Shown here: positions 44,777-58,201 of the stretch, in pieces
How positions within the stretch are numbered: the first letter of the stretch is position 1
Layout of the letters: every line of letters begins with the position of its first letter
Assembly (NCBI GenBank): GCA_025529335.1
Contig: JAMYHX010000086.1
Location: forward strand, 51,477 to 115,476
DNA length: 64,000 nucleotides
Direction of reading: 5' to 3'
Source of the DNA: Rhizopus sp. PT2906
Taxonomy: Eukaryota; Mucoromycota; Mucoromycetes; Mucorales; Rhizopodaceae
Made by a program: the position numbers and the translations under genes
Notes under the pieces: model-generated
The model's input: only the letters and a program-made list of their open reading frames with translations
Told to the model about the DNA's origin: nothing
Databases searched by the model: none

Positions 44777-47260
44777 ATGGGTTACGGCAGAAAGAAACGT
44801 GCATATCGTCAAAAGAAGGTTAATTATAAAGAAATCACTAGTATAATGTAATGTAGTTATTGACACTGACATTCAACCACTAGACAACTGACGAAACAGC
44901 AGCCAGCAGTGAAGATAAACCAAAGCAAAAGTACTATGATGAACGAAAGCCATTTGCAGACATTGAAAGAGACAATGAAAAGTTTAAGAGTTACTATAAA
45001 GTGCGTCAAACAATATTGAAGCTGAAAACATGATTAATCATTTATATGTTAGGCTCAAAACATTCTATCTGAAGAAGAGTTTGACAAGTTTTATGAATTC
45101 ATCAAGACGATCTTGCCTACAACATTTAGAATCACAGGCAGTCGAACGTAAGACGTTTTTAAGAAATTGAAGCTTAGGGGTATTTATATTTGAATTTTGT
45201 AGAACTGCAATGGAGATATTGAATGTTGTTGAAAAAACCTATGTACCAAAGTTACAGGACATTGTCATTGATGGAGTCAAGATTGAACCGCCTAAACCAT
45301 TGCCTTTCTATCCCGATAGATTTGCATGGCAGGTCAACGTACCTCGTCTTTTAATCAGAAAGTCACCCGAGTTTGCAGAATTCCACAAGTTTATTGTTAC
45401 TGAAACGGAAGCAGTAGGATCAATCAATAAAGACTAAAGAGAGGGGAGAACTAAAGTATAGATTAGGGTAACATCAGTCGACAAGAAGCAGTCAGTATGG
45501 TACCTCCCTTGTTGATGGATATTAAGCCTCATCAATGGGTTTTGGATATGTGTGCAGCTCCAGGATCAAAAACGGCTCAAATCATTGAAGCAGTTCATTC
45601 AAATGACAAATTGAACGAGATACCTCGTAAGTTCACTTTTTGTTATACTAAAACAATGAAAGATGGTGCTTATTCTTTTTCTCTAGTTGGTCTTGTTGTA
45701 GCAAATGATGCTGATTACAAGCGTAGTCATATGCTCATCCATCAATCCAAGCGATTGCAATCACCTTGCTTTATGGCCACTAATCATGACGGTGCACAAT
45801 TTCCTAATGTCCGTTTACCAGGAACAAACACACCATGGAAATTTGATCGCGTGCTTTGTGATGTGCCATGTAGTGGCGACGGCACAATCCGTAAGAACGA
45901 AAAGATTTGGGATAACTGGACACCAGCAGCCGCTCTTCAACTTCACTCTACCCAAGTTCAAATCTTTGCTAGAGGATGTCAACTGCTGAAGATTGGTGGT
46001 CGTATCGTCTATTCCACATGCTCATTCAATCCTATTGAAAACGAAGCTGTTGTTGCCGAAGTCTTGCGTCAAACCAAGGGCGCTATTCGACTCTTGGATG
46101 TCTCTAATGAACTTCCTGGATTAAAGCGTAAGCCAGGCTTAAAGACTTGGAAGGTTACAGATAAAATAGGCAACTTTGTGAATAATCTCGAAGAAGTTGA
46201 TCCAAAGCTACGCAAACGATTCCCACAGAGTGCTTTCCCTCCCACAGAAGCAGAAGCGGAAGAGATGCATCTGGAAAGATGTATTCGTATCTATCCTCAT
46301 GAGCAGAATACTGGTGGCTTCTTTGTTGCTGTCTTTGAAAAAGTGGGTGCGTTATCAGCTGCTGATCGCATTGCAGCCAAGGAAGAGAAGAAGGAGATTG
46401 AGGTCGACATGGAAGAAGAGAAAGAGGAGATTGTTCCTTCCAAGCGCTCTAGCCCCGAGAACGACAGCAATGATGAGGATGAAGGCGCGACAAAGAAGGC
46501 CAAGACAGAAGACGAAGCAGACGAAGAAGAAGAAGAAGAGGTGAAGCCTTATGAGGGAAAACCCAAAAAGGACGTACCTGGTATCAAAGAGGCACCCTTT
46601 GAACTGGTTCCGTCTGATTCGGATGATTTGAAAGACATTACTGAATTTTATGGACTCGATTCAAGTTTCCCTCGTGATCAATTCTTGTTGCGTTCTGAGA
46701 ATAATGCAAAGGGACGCAGCTTATATTTTGTGTCTAGTGCTATCAAGAAAGTACTCGAATCCAAAGACTTTAGTCGTCTTCAAACCGTTAATACCGGTGT
46801 TCGTCTCTTTGTTCGTCAATCATCACCTGTGGACAGTGCATCACCCTTCCGCTTAACCTCTGAAGGTCTACCGTTGCTGGATAGCGTCTTGTCTGATAAG
46901 CGTAGATTTGAAATTGGCTTGGATGAATTGCGTGTGCTACTTGTAGAAGCATTCCCCACACTAGATCGTTTCCCCGAGGCAAAAAGAGAAAAATTAGAAA
47001 ATATAGCGCCTGGTTGCTGTATTGTTCGTTTAGATGAAGAAGGTTGCAAGAAAGCAGAATTCGTGGGCTCACTCATTCTTCCGGTATGGAAGGGCAAGCA
47101 TTCGCTTAACGTCTTGTTAAATAAGAAAGACAAGAGATCGTTATGTGAGAGATTATTTAATGCTATACCCGAAGCAGCACCTGAACATCTTGTAAAGAAG
47201 TCAACTGAAAATCAAGCTGCTGCAGACGCTGCAAGAAGAACAAATGCAGCTCAAGAATAA
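44777..47260 (+). CDS. NCL1: tRNA (cytosine-5)-methyltransferase NCL1/NSUN2
   Basis: Six or seven exons. MGYGRKKRAYRQKK, then YYDERKPFADIERDNEKF and ILPTTFRITGSR. The Rossmann region shows VLDMCAAPGSKTAQI (SAM motif I, across a splice), VVANDADYKRSHML, CDVPCSGDGTIRKN (motif IV with the catalytic Cys) and IVYSTCSFNPIENE (motif VI with the release Cys). NSUN2/Trm4 methylates C34, C40, C48-50 of tRNAs in the nucleus. An acidic stretch with poly-Glu and KKAK basic patches (about 46400-46540) separates the catalytic part from the conserved C-terminal domain. The exon at 45640-45690 around GLVVAND is the only place where the splice site is not certain. Confidence 0.95.
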
Positions 47261-47962
47261 GAAAAAAAAAAGGAATTATTTAATAGATCAATAACAATTA
47301 ACACTTTAGTTGATTTTCTATGTCTTCTTTATTGTTTAAAAGACAGCATGTAATAATACATAAAATGAACTTGATATTTTTACGTTTAAAATAAATGTGG
47401 TCAAGACTTTATACAAAATGAAAAGTTGTTAAAGAATTTGTTTAAATGGTCTAATCTTGACTTTTCTTTTTCTTCTTCTTTGGACCAAAAAGTAAGTCCA
47501 GCTAGCCCTAAGGCATGTTATATTCTTTACTCTTGTAAGAAACTAATATGCAGTATTATAGATTGTTTATCGAAACCAACCCGGTGCTAGCTGGAGGGGT
47601 AGTTTGGTTCTTACCAAACCTTGGTCCCATCCGCTCTCTTCCTTGCTCTCTCTCTTGCTCTCTTTTTTTTCTTCGCTTATCCAGGCCAGTTATCGCTGAC
47701 CCTATTTGGTGCACTTCGGGTATTAATAATCTCTTCTATAAGTTTACTCACTTTTCTTGTCTCTTTTTTTTCTCTTATAAATCCTCTTTTTTATAATGTA
47801 AGTATTTAATATCAATGAAATAATCGAAATACTAATCATTTCTTTACTCATCCTTTTGCTTCTGATGGACTCTCTTTTATTATTAATTGTTGTCTCAAAT
47901 TATCATCATTTTTTTTTAACAGTGTGCGAATAATTTGTGAATAAAGTGTATATCATCTCGCA
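47261..47962. other. Intergenic, convergent 3' regions
   Basis: 702 bp, T-rich, between NCL1 and the FHA-RING gene, both ending here. No coding content; a CTAGC-centred short palindrome near 47507 and 47590 is unremarkable. Confidence 0.5.
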
Positions 47963-49174
47963 TTAGTTATTACTGGGTTCTACTAACGTCGTTGCTAATA
48001 CTTCTTGTAAGGATGGTTCCAATATGAGTGAAAGGGGCTTTATGTGTTTATAAAAAAGTAACTTTTGAGGATAGCCCTTTGGCTTTAACAATATATATTC
48101 TTCATACCTCTTGATTGTCTTCATCAAACATTGTCTTTTCACGTTGATGACTACTGTGATGATGTGTGTCTCCTTCATTGTCGTCTTCTTTTTTACAGAT
48201 TATATGTTAGTTGCCGCAGCTTACAACAAAAATGAAATCTATATTACCTAAACCAAGCATCTGTAATACTTCATTTTCTTCTACTGCTACACTATCCTCC
48301 AAGTTTGAATACGTTCTACAGAGCGGACAAGAAAAGCCAGGATAATTTTGATTGAGTAAGGGTCGTAAGCATCTATAATGATATATATGAGAGCAAGGGG
48401 CAATGAACAAGGCTTGAAATGGTGCAATGCAATATAAACAAATACAACACTCTTGGATATCTTCTTTTGATCTTGCTGCATCTGACAATTGATTTCTTAG
48501 CTGATGGAATGCGGTAAGATTATAGGTAGTGGAGCAAGTTTCCCGCCATTCACGGCGGTTGACTTCCAAACGCATCTTGACTGCTCGATACATGGGCTCT
48601 AAACCCCCTTTATAATCAACGCCTAATTGAATGAGGTCTCCATCAACAAGTTCATGAGGTTTTGTGCTTTCTGTGTTGGCTGGAGAGAGTCGAATATGAT
48701 TGACAAAGGTTCCGCTTGATGAACATGTATCCTTGATATATATCTAACAAAGAAATTGTTAATTACACAATCAGACAAATATATATATATATATATATAT
48801 ATCCTTACCTTCTTGTCTTCTCCTAACCATATCTCTGCATGATATCGACTTACTACTTTGCTCTTGAACGAGAGTCGGTCCGATATGACTGTTCGGTCAG
48901 AGTATCGGCCCAATTTTAAGGAAGGGCCGCCTACGACCAACTTGCGATCAACGACATCAAATACAAAGCATCGATTGGTGGTGCCTACGTTGGGCACAAG
49001 TCGAATATGTACTGAATTTTCTTCTTGTAATGATTCTTCTTGTTCAGTTGTGTCCATAGCTGTACATCTTGAGCTATTCGTTTGTCTTGCCGTAGTTTGC
49101 TCTTCTTCTGATGGTAAATGTAAGCTTCTGAATTGCCTATTTGTGGTAAACGAAGGTCCTGCTATGCTATCCAT
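47963..49174 (-). CDS. DMA1: FHA-RING ubiquitin ligase, Dma1/CHFR type
   Basis: Four exons. Start MDSIAGPSFTTNRQF at 49174 (an in-frame ATG eight codons upstream, 49198, is possible). The FHA domain shows LKLGRYSDRT, SRYHAEIWL and, after an intron, SSSGTFVNHI and DGDLIQLG. A linker (YRAVKMRLEVNRREWRE) leads to a RING-H2: CCICLYC, PCSHIYHYRC and CPLCRTY. The last two small exons give HHHSSHQREK and the end LATTLVEPSNN. FHA-then-RING is the order of yeast Dma1/2 and animal CHFR/RNF8. These act at the spindle and septum as mitotic checkpoint ligases reading phospho-Thr. The short acidic tail is unlike CHFR, so Dma is the closer comparison. Confidence 0.92.
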
Positions 49175-49337
49175 GATATGAATATCATAAAGGAACATAA
49201 ATATTAAAAGGGGAGGGAAAGAAAATAAGGAAAATGAAAAAAGAGAGAGAGAGTAAAATTAAGTCTATCTTTACCCTTTTTTTACCCCCTATATTTATTT
49301 ATATATTTACATACACACACATACATATAAATGCTTA

Positions 49338-50532
49338 TTAGAAGCCTAAAAAAGAGAATTCTGTGAGAAAAAAAAAAAAGCAAGCTTGATATATTAATGT
49401 CTTACCGTATTTTCTGGCTGCATCACGCTTTGTCTTTCTTTGTTCTGCAAACATGTTGTCCAACTTCTCTCTGTTACTCACCGCATGAGCCGCCAAAGCC
49501 ATAATGTTATTCTTTTTCAATTGTAATTTGCTTGCTGTCAACTGTTAAGTTGTTAATGTCTATTATATATATATATATGTATGTATAAATATATTCTATA
49601 TCCTTACAGAAATTCCATCGTCAAATTTAGGAGCCTGAATCAATGCATGTTGAGCACGCCACTCCTCGCTTGGTAACATGTCTGCTTGATTCACTGTCTT
49701 TATTTGTATTTTTTGTTCTCCTCTCGCACGATGACCCACGAGGTGTTGTAACTAAAATATACAAGTTGATGCTTCTTTACGTTATTTACATTTCTTTTTT
49801 TTGCTTACGTCGTCTAATTCATTACTATTATCATCATCGGCTATTGACTGGCTCTCTTGATGTTGTTGCTGATAATAATAATATGCAGATGGGTCTGCTG
49901 AGTACATTGCGTTTGGGTCATATTCATATGCATCCACTGCTGTCTTCTCCGGTTCTTTGGGTCTTTCTACTGTGTACTCCAATCCTAATGTAGGCTGGAT
50001 AGGCTTTGGTGTGCTTTTGATAACTGGTTCATCTTCCTTTAATTCTTTACCTATTCATTTATTTAGCTTATGGTTATCATGTGCTTTATGCTACACTCAT
50101 ACCAATATGGAAGAAGGGACCAGTATACTTTTTTGGTTGTTCTTCAACTTGTTCTTCTTGTTCTTCTTCTTCTTCTTCTACTGTTGTCGTTGCTTCCTCT
50201 TGTTTCTTTTCTTCCTTCTTTTCTCTAAGCTTCTTGGCTAATGAAAGAGCTGCAGACGGTTTGTCTGCTCCTGTCAACCCTCCTCTATTATTTTTAGGTG
50301 CAGGTAATAGATCAGCAATACTGAATCCTGCAGTTGTCTTGGTGCGTTTAACTGGTTTTTGATCTTCGTCATTGTCATCTAGACTATTTGCTGGAAGATC
50401 GACATAGATTGATTTCTTTTCTTTTGGAGGAGGAAGAATTGAAGATAGAGTTCTCTTTTGAGGTTGAGTGTTGACGACTTGCTCCGTATCGGATGTTTCT
50501 GAGTCGCTGCTATAATCTGGAACGAGAGACAT
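49338..50532 (-). CDS. PRCC: PRCC-family nuclear protein
   Basis: Five exons. MSLVPDYSSDSETSDTE at the start, followed by ILPPPKEKK, ADLLPAPKNN, an Ala/Lys/Glu-rich stretch with a long Glu run, and AYYYYQQQHQES. The C-terminal exons read LQHLVGHRARGEQKIQIKTV and HALIQAPKFDDGIS, then MALAAHAVSNREKLDNMF, ending KYGF after the final splice (49352-ish). This C-terminal block is the PRCC signature. PRCC is a nuclear, splicing-associated proline-rich protein in animals with a reported MAD2B interaction. The final exon needs acceptor TTTTTTAG so that the protein ends KYGF exactly as in the family. Confidence 0.85.
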
Positions 50533-52674
50533 GAGAGAGAAAAGCAGTTTTAATGCTTATTTTAAAGCTGTAAAACTTTCTTATGGATTCAGTAATTAAA
50601 ACTCAGACATGCACTGATTCTGGTAGTGCGCTTTTCAAATATGAAATAATTAAAGCCTCCCTATTGAGTGCACGATTATAATACTACATATCTCGTTCGA
50701 GGCAGTTCAAAAAGAAAGGATAGAAGTAACTAAAAAACCCTTTTGGGATTAAAGGTAAACATGCTGTGGAAGGAGTGAATGGGGTCAAGTAGAGAAGAAG
50801 GGAGAGCAACTCTAAGAGTCTTTGCCAGAGGTGAATGGGCGGAAGTAGTCAGTAACTTAGCGTGATATAGTCAATCGCGTTCATATAGGGTTATGCATAT
50901 AATTGTCCAGCAGAAGGTCCATGTGTATGTTGTGTTCCACACCTCCACAAAGTTGTCAAAGAGGAACTGAACAACTATTCAGGCAGAAGCTAGTGAAGTC
51001 GCTGTTGGCTCATTATTACAGGACTATTGCACGAAGTTATCATGTTCGATTCGAATTAAGCGTGATGCGTCTATAAGAACAAGGGGTTGTATGGTCAGTC
51101 TTTGTTCTTCAAGTACCCTTTTGCACGATGGACTATTTATAAGGTAAATAAGTTAGATATTCTGATTAACGAGCAATACATATGTCATTGTGCCCTGCTG
51201 TTGTTGATTTCGACAACATGTGTTTATTGCTGAGGCTACACTAAAAGGTGTTACTCCTATCGGCATTTTATTATCCTGAGGGTAAAAATATATAAAGTAA
51301 AATATACGATTTAGCAATAGTAATTTTATTATAGAACAGAACATCGTGTAGTCTGTTGATGCTGCTTCTTCCATACATTATGACAAAATCAAAGGCTTTC
51401 CTGTATGCTCTGGACTTTGCGATGTCAAGGTCAAACCATTGTACACAAAGAGTGCAATAACTTCTGTGACCTATGTAAGTAATTCTATTGACTGTAATAG
51501 TAGGAACCATTAATTAATGATAAATCTTTTGAATTGCGTAAGACTCTAGCAAAGTCAATGGTTTGATCAACGATACACCACGTTGTTCCTGTCACATCAA
51601 GCAACAAAAAACCCCATTATATCCAATCATGGGGGGGAAGATTCTTTATTGAAACAAAAATCATTCAGCTAAAAAGAGAGATGTTAGACAATAAGAATCC
51701 ACGTATCAAACATAAAAAACTTGAATAAAGCTGTCAACTAAAGATCAAGCATAAGCATTCGTTTAAACTCTATTTTTTAATAATAAATTAAAACAATTGG
51801 ACACACGATAAAGATGATTTATCTTTTCAATACAAGGCAGGTCAAAAAGGGTATCTTATTAAGGGTAAAACAAGTGGCAGGAAAGATGATGTAAGAGCAA
51901 ATATATGATGCATTAGTGTGAGACGAAGAAGAAGGAAGCCCTTTGAACAGCGTTTGTCCGAGATGAAGTGGTGGATGCTTATCGAGATGGAGGTCTTTTG
52001 ATAGATAGTATGTTCAAAATGAAGGGCAGCGAATCAGTCTTTGTTACGGAATGGTGAGGATGGTGAAGACAGGCTTTGTAGTGGTTATCTGAGAGCCAGC
52101 CCAGATGCCAACATATGTAACAGTTTCTTTCAGGTCTGGTCATAGGTAGTCAAAGGATGGGATCTAAATAAATAGTTGAGTTACAGTGTAGAAGAAGAAC
52201 AGAGGCATGCGTAGAGCGCTTGCGATTAAGGTTGCCTTGACGGAACTTTCGTTGCATCAATCGATGAGTATTGTTTCCAAATGCAGTATATCATTTGAAT
52301 ATAGGGTAAAAATATGCCTTTACTGGTCAATGACATACACATTATACAGAAGCCATATTCACAAACCTTTACATGCAGATTGATTCTGCCCAAGGCTTTT
52401 TTTTTTTGGCAGAATGTGACGGTCTCCAGTCACAGAGCAGTAAATTTTTGACTCCGAAGACAACAAGTTTTTTTTTTTTTTTTTCTTCAAGGCAAAACTT
52501 TAACAGGAAGAGCTGTCATTCTTTTTTCTTTGTATTTAGACACAAGCTTTTATCTTTGTATATTCAAATACACAACTCCTGTTCTTTATTTACGATTTAT
52601 TCTTTAAAGACAAGACTTTTGGAAAATAGACAAAAAAGCTTACCCCTTTGATCAAACCATAGTACATCTAGATC
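50533..52674. other. 2.1-kb intergenic region, no gene seen
   Basis: Between the divergent starts of PRCC and UTP17. Open frames of 70-80 codons on the minus strand at 51153-51510 have no recognisable features. T-rich leader with poly-T at 52470-52484 precedes UTP17. Confidence 0.55.
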
Positions 52675-55455
52675 ATGCCTTCTGTCGATACAAAAAAGGC
52701 AGCTATAGCCACAACTGCTGAAGATTCCTCAAAAAAATATGAAGCACCCAACAAGATTGTGCTATCAAAAAGTGCGGGTGGTAACATTTCACAATATCCA
52801 GTTGAATTCACCAAAGATTCAAAGTAAATAAAGATTGAAACAATCATAAAGAAAAAGAAAGCTAACCGTATACAATAGATACTTTTTCACAAGTGTACAT
52901 TCTAGTGTTAAAGTATACAGTATGGCTACAGGCGCAGTCGTCAAAGTTCTTTCCCAATCACCATTGACAGGAGGACATTCAGACAAGATCACCTGTGTGA
53001 TACTGAATCCAAAGAATCACCTTCAGTTATATACTGCAAGTTTGGATGGAACAATCAAATTATGGGACTATAATGACAATATCTTGTTAAAGACATACAT
53101 TGTTCGATCACCCATTGAATTCATGGTCATGTCACCAGAAACACCCAATTATGCTTATATTGTTGTGAAAACAAATGATGGTAAGAGTCAAAGCTCTAAA
53201 CAAGATAGATAGAATTAACGTAAAGTATAGAAGAAAACAATTCAACCATTTATCGTTATACATTTGGAGATGACAACGCCACTCGTCGTCGCATCTATTC
53301 ATTAAAGGATTGCAGCTCGCTTGACGTTACAAAGGATGGTAAGTGGCTGGCTTTTGCCGCTCGATACAAGGCCTATATCTGGCCAGTGAATGAAGAAATG
53401 GATGAAGTGCCTGAATCCCAAGTATTTGAACATAACTTTGTCGAGTACCTTACAGTCCTTAAATTCCATCCTGAGAAACCTATTTTGGCAGTGGGTGACA
53501 GATCTGGAAAGATTACACATATTGCAAATTACAAATCAGAGGACGAAAAGGACCACATTCGATCTATTCATCATTGGCACCATCTTCCTGTAAGATGCCT
53601 TACGTTTATGGCTGATGGATCTTATTTGATGTCTGGTGGTGAAGAAGCTGTATTGGTCATTTGGCAGCTAGACACAGGTCATAAGCAATTCTTACCTAGA
53701 TTGGGTGGCAGCATTGATTTCATCACCATTTCTCCAAACAACCGATTTTACTGTGTTGGATTGGATGATAATTCGATTCGATTAGTCAACAGCATTACCC
53801 AGACGATCGAGCAAGTGATTCAAGGTCTTCAATATGCACAGGTACACCACTCAGCTAACCCTCTCACGACCGGTTTGGTGATCGAACCTCGTAATCACCA
53901 TATTGTTATGAATGGAGTGCCAGGAAGTATACAATTCTATGATGTCAATGCAGACAGTCATATCATGGATCTGGAAGTAGTACCGATGAATCGTGTGGTT
54001 CGAGCTGGAGAAAAGGAAATTGTGAATGCTCATGTGATGCATGTCGCATTCTTACCCAGCGGTGAATGGATGGCAACAGTAGATATGCGTGATGATAAGG
54101 TGACTACGCCTGAATTGTTCTTGAAGTTTTGGAGATGGGACCCTGATACCCAGGCATATAAACTACACACACGAGTCGATTACCCACACACAGAGCCAAT
54201 CACTTCCCTCGTCTTCAATCCTGTCTCTCGACGTGGTCCCATGGCTATTACAACCTCCAAAGATAAGTCTTTCAAAGTGTGGAACCTGAATGCTAGTCAA
54301 TCCAACACAGAGGCAGTGTGGATGTGTCGTTCAGTAGGTGTTTATCGTGACAGTGAAGCAAAGACTGCAGCATTTTCAGAAGACGGTAGTGTCTTGGCTG
54401 TGGCATTTGATCAAATCATCACCCTATGGGATCCTTATCTCAACTCCATTCAAGCCGTGCTGGCACAGCCTAACCCTGAGAGCATTGAAAAGCTGAGCTT
54501 CCTGGGTGACAACTGTCCGTTTATGATCGCCATCACTAAATCACACCTGTATGTTTGGAATCTGCTAACATGTAAAGTCTGGTGGAGCTACAAAATATCC
54601 GTGAACCACTATGCAGTTGACACGGTCTCCAATCACTTTGCGATCGTCTCCAACTCACCAAAACTGAATCAATCTCGCATCATTGCCTTTAACCCCAAAT
54701 CACACATCCCCATTGCTCTTCAGCAATACAGTAATACAACATTAGCTATCTCATGGCTTGCAAAAGAACAAGATGAATCATATGGCTCTTATAGCAACCT
54801 TGTGTGTCTGAACAACAAGTATGAAATATCTATTTATTCTATACGATCAACAGCCTCCTTGAAGAACAAGAATGAAGCCACGACTATGTTGGAAAATAAT
54901 GTGACGCTTGATGACATCAAACACACCGAGCGCAACTTGCTGAATGAGATGTATGGTGCACGACAAGATGAACGTGAAACAGAAGAACAGGTTCGTCTGC
55001 GTTTGAGCACAGCACAGCAGATGCGTGAGGAAGCCATGTCGGCTAGTAAAAAGGAAACAAAGGCCAAGCGAAAGGAAGATGGTTTTAGTGGCGACATGAC
55101 TGGATTATTTGCACCTAGTCATGTTCTTCCAAATGTAGAAGCATTATTTGATACCTTCATGTCCTCTATCATGGCTCTTCGCATTGAGCATGAACAGCCT
55201 ACAGTGTCGCCAGCCACAGTGACTTCGATGGAAATTGATGAAGATAACACGCTTGATAACCAAGAAAGTATGGACATGCTGATAGAAGACAGTATTGTCA
55301 ATCCTCCTGAGCAAGATTTCCCTTCATTAGTAAAGTATCTCTCTGAAGAATTAGGTGGAAAGCCATTAGATAAAAAAGCTATAGTTGTTGCCAATGATTC
55401 TTCTTCTAGTGAAGATGAATCAGAAGAAGAAGATCCTTCAAAGATTGACTGGTAA
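52675..55455 (+). CDS. UTP17: U3 snoRNP protein UTP17 (WDR75/NAN1)
   Basis: Four exons: 52675-about 52823, about 52880-53180, about 53232 onward to 55455, with the long last exon carrying most of the protein. MPSVDTKKAAIATTAED is followed by two propellers of WD repeats (CVILNPKNHLQLYTASLDG, CLTFMADGSYLMSGGEE, FITISPNNRFYCVGLDDN, LVFNPVSRRGPMAITTSKD). The C-terminal part is a charged helical region and an acidic tail (SSSEDESEEEDPSKIDW). UTP17 belongs to the t-UTP (UTP-A) subcomplex that starts 90S pre-ribosome assembly on nascent 35S rRNA in the nucleolus. Size and tandem propeller layout fit the family. Confidence 0.92.
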
Positions 55456-55558
55456 TACTTTTAATATAGAACTTTCTTTTTTTGTGTAAAAAGCAATAAA
55501 TCACGTAAATATATGTCAACCAAGGAATTTGTCTACTTTATTAGTAAAGATATGATCA

Positions 55559-56839
55559 TTAAAGAGCCCTGGCTATAGATGTCATGACCCTTGTTGTACA
55601 TCTATCCCACTGTGTCTCAAGATCATGTATCCATGATACGATCAGTGTTAACCGGTCCATAAGAGAATCTATTTCTAGTAGCCTGCATCGGTCTTGATTC
55701 GCTACAGGTAAAATAATAGCAGCCCACCAACAGAGGGATATTGGATCATTGGGAGAAGGCAAAGGACCATGGATATTTTGAACAGACTGTAACCAGATAG
55801 GGCCTAAGAGCCCCTGCACCGCATTACAGAATGAATAAGAGGGAGGACTACAGGAAAGGTCAGTGATGAAGGCATGAACACGGTTGGCTAATTCAGTTGT
55901 AGAGTTTGATCCATTGGATGCTTTAGGTTCCTTTGAGTATACTGTCTCTACCCTTAATTCAATATCAGCGATTGAATGATCCTCAGCTACTCTGTGTATC
56001 TCTCTTGTCACAAATCGATCGAGTCCGATGATGTCGATGAGGGTATCATCGTCCTTGTTCTCTACCCCAGTGATCTTGGCAAGGATACCATAATGCCCCG
56101 TATACGTTGATTTTGGTTTGTATGATATGGCTAAACAAAGACATTGCAGTTCCTTGCAAAAGAAAACAGCGACATGCATCATGGCTCGGCTATAAAGTGT
56201 GTATATGGGTATACGGATCTTTTGAGAAGGGAGAATAGGAAAATCAAAAAGAATGATGGGTATATGGCTGTATAATCTGTTGGGATCTGATAGTGAAATG
56301 GTCTGAATGCCTGATTCGCTTGGTATGTCCAATGTATCGGCTGTAGGCTGATCAGCCCTGTAAAGCGATTGAAGTATCTCATTGATTGTATAGGTCACTG
56401 GTTGATGTTGTATAAATTGGTAACTGGGTAGTCTGTTTTGACACTTGGGACACGAGTTAGTTGTGATCTTTTGCCAAAGTAGACAGGGTCTACAGAATGT
56501 ATGACCACAGTGATTGGTAACAGGAGATTTCAATAGATGCGAGCCACTGCTTGATGAGCACATCAGCGCGTTTGATATAATCTTGTAAGTTTCTGCTGAG
56601 GACATCGTATCTAATCTTTGACTCAAACACAACTTGATCGTTTCATCCTCATGTAGGCTAGGGCCAAATAAATGTTTATCTTTGACACAGCTTGGTACGG
56701 GACATATAAAGCTATTGTTCTCTGTTGCTTGTACGGTTGATGATAGACATGGCAGACATATAGTATATCCACAGGATAATGTGATGGGTGCGATTAAGGT
56801 ACTTGAGCATACAGAGCAACGGAGTAATCCGATGGTCAT
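55559..56839 (-). CDS. RING-finger and LON-domain protein (LONRF-like)
   Basis: A single 426-codon exon starting MTIGLLRCSVCSSTL. Two RING fingers: the first (CSVC, CGYTICLPC, CPVPSC) and the second (CGHTFCRPC, CPKC). The C-terminal 240 residues resemble a LON substrate-binding domain (IPIILFDFPILPSQKIRIPIYTLYSRA, then GHYGILAKITGVE), the N-terminal domain of Lon proteases also found in LONRF1-3. It would act as an E3 ubiquitin ligase; substrates unknown. Intronless in a window where most genes have several introns. The LON region is a loose match, so an alternative is a RING protein with an unrelated C-terminal domain. Confidence 0.72.
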   Translation of the reverse strand: MTIGLLRCSVCSSTLIAPITLSCGYTICLPCLSSTVQATENNSFICPVPSCVKDKHLFGPSLHEDETIKLCLSQRLDTMSSAETYKIISNALMCSSSSGSHLLKSPVTNHCGHTFCRPCLLWQKITTNSCPKCQNRLPSYQFIQHQPVTYTINEILQSLYRADQPTADTLDIPSESGIQTISLSDPNRLYSHIPIILFDFPILPSQKIRIPIYTLYSRAMMHVAVFFCKELQCLCLAISYKPKSTYTGHYGILAKITGVENKDDDTLIDIIGLDRFVTREIHRVAEDHSIADIELRVETVYSKEPKASNGSNSTTELANRVHAFITDLSCSPPSYSFCNAVQGLLGPIWLQSVQNIHGPLPSPNDPISLCWWAAIILPVANQDRCRLLEIDSLMDRLTLIVSWIHDLETQWDRCTTRVMTSIARAL

Positions 56840-58201
56840 TTTTCTCTGTTTTATTCAAGAGATAAAGAGGAAGGGAGGAGATTAGATTTATGGCCATTTG
56901 ATATACCTAAAGCGATTATTGTCTTTCAGATCAAACATTGTCTGCACAATTCTCGATCTATAAAAAACAAAGCTAAATAGAACTTTAAATTACCGATTAA
57001 GGACGTACTAAGCAATGGTCATTACAAAAGTCTAAGCATTACCTGTGATAGAAAAATGCTAATTTCAAACAATAAATAATAAAAAAGAGAGCCCATCAGA
57101 AGCAAAAGGATGAATAAAGAAATGATTAGTAAATCAGTTATTAGACTCATATTAAATACTTACATTATAAAGAAGAATACTAATATCAGAATGCAGGAAA
57201 AGGAAGTGTACAGTAAGTAGTGTAATCACTGTGGTCAATTCCCAAAAAGAGGATAGATAAAAATCTTCCTCCAAATGTGGGTCAAATAATTAATATAGAT
57301 TAAAATTAATACGTGTTTGTTTCCTAGATCGAAGTCTAGGGTTTACATTTGCATGAAGGCTTATGGGACATCACTACCATGTTTGGTAAATAACTCTTAG
57401 ACGTCAGTTTGAAATATGCGAGCGTGGTGTCCCATAAGAGATTTGCTTTTAACTATCAATATAGGCTCACATCATTTTACATTAACGACTACTCTCGCTT
57501 ATATATGCGTAAAGATGTTGATGTTAATGAATATGTTCGAATAAAGGTTTCTATAAGAAATATTATTACCAAAAATAGTAATAACCACTACTATTTAAAT
57601 ACTACGAAAAAGATACGACGTAGTCAAACGATACCATCATACGCAAACAAGTCGGCATTCTTTAAGAGTTGTTCTTTCTGTATGCTGAAAAATATGATCG
57701 AGTATATTTGCTGATAGTTGATGGATCATGAGACGCTGTAACAAGGGAAGAAAGAAAGAAGGAGTGTTTTTAATCGACAAAAGAGCCCAAAGCCTCATCT
57801 ACCTTATATCGTGTTACTACTGAAATATGTGACGCTTGATGGGTTCGATGTTTATCGACAACAGCTTTATTGTCAAGTATAGTAATAAATGTTTCTTAAA
57901 TAATCATACTTTTTCTAGTCTTCTATATAAATTTTGGCTTGTAAGCTCACAAAGAAAGAAAAAGCAGAGGATAATTACTTGATTAGACATGAAAATACAA
58001 AATAAAGTTTTTCTAAAAGTATACAATTGATCTTCTTTAAGCGAAGGTAAGAGATGGGAAACCATATTTTGTATTTTCATGTCTAACCAAACAATTGAAG
58101 TGTCGAAACAAATTCTACTTGAATTGGTGGAGACACCAAAATACAAAATACAAAATATGATTTGCTGATCCAGATAAATAGTCTAAATAATAACACTTGG
58201 T
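56840..58201. other. Gene-poor region with an inverted repeat
   Basis: No supportable gene. A perfect 22-nt inverted repeat (57983-58004 and 58065-58086) with about 60 nt between lies next to the recombinase relic; a further AAATACAAAATAC copy is at about 58140. The 101-codon open frame at 57409-57714 has no recognised features. Confidence 0.5.

Noticed and set aside
51020..51060. tRNA T-arm-like TTCGATTCGAA
   Set aside because: No matching acceptor, D or anticodon arms within tRNA distance; no tRNA found in the window.
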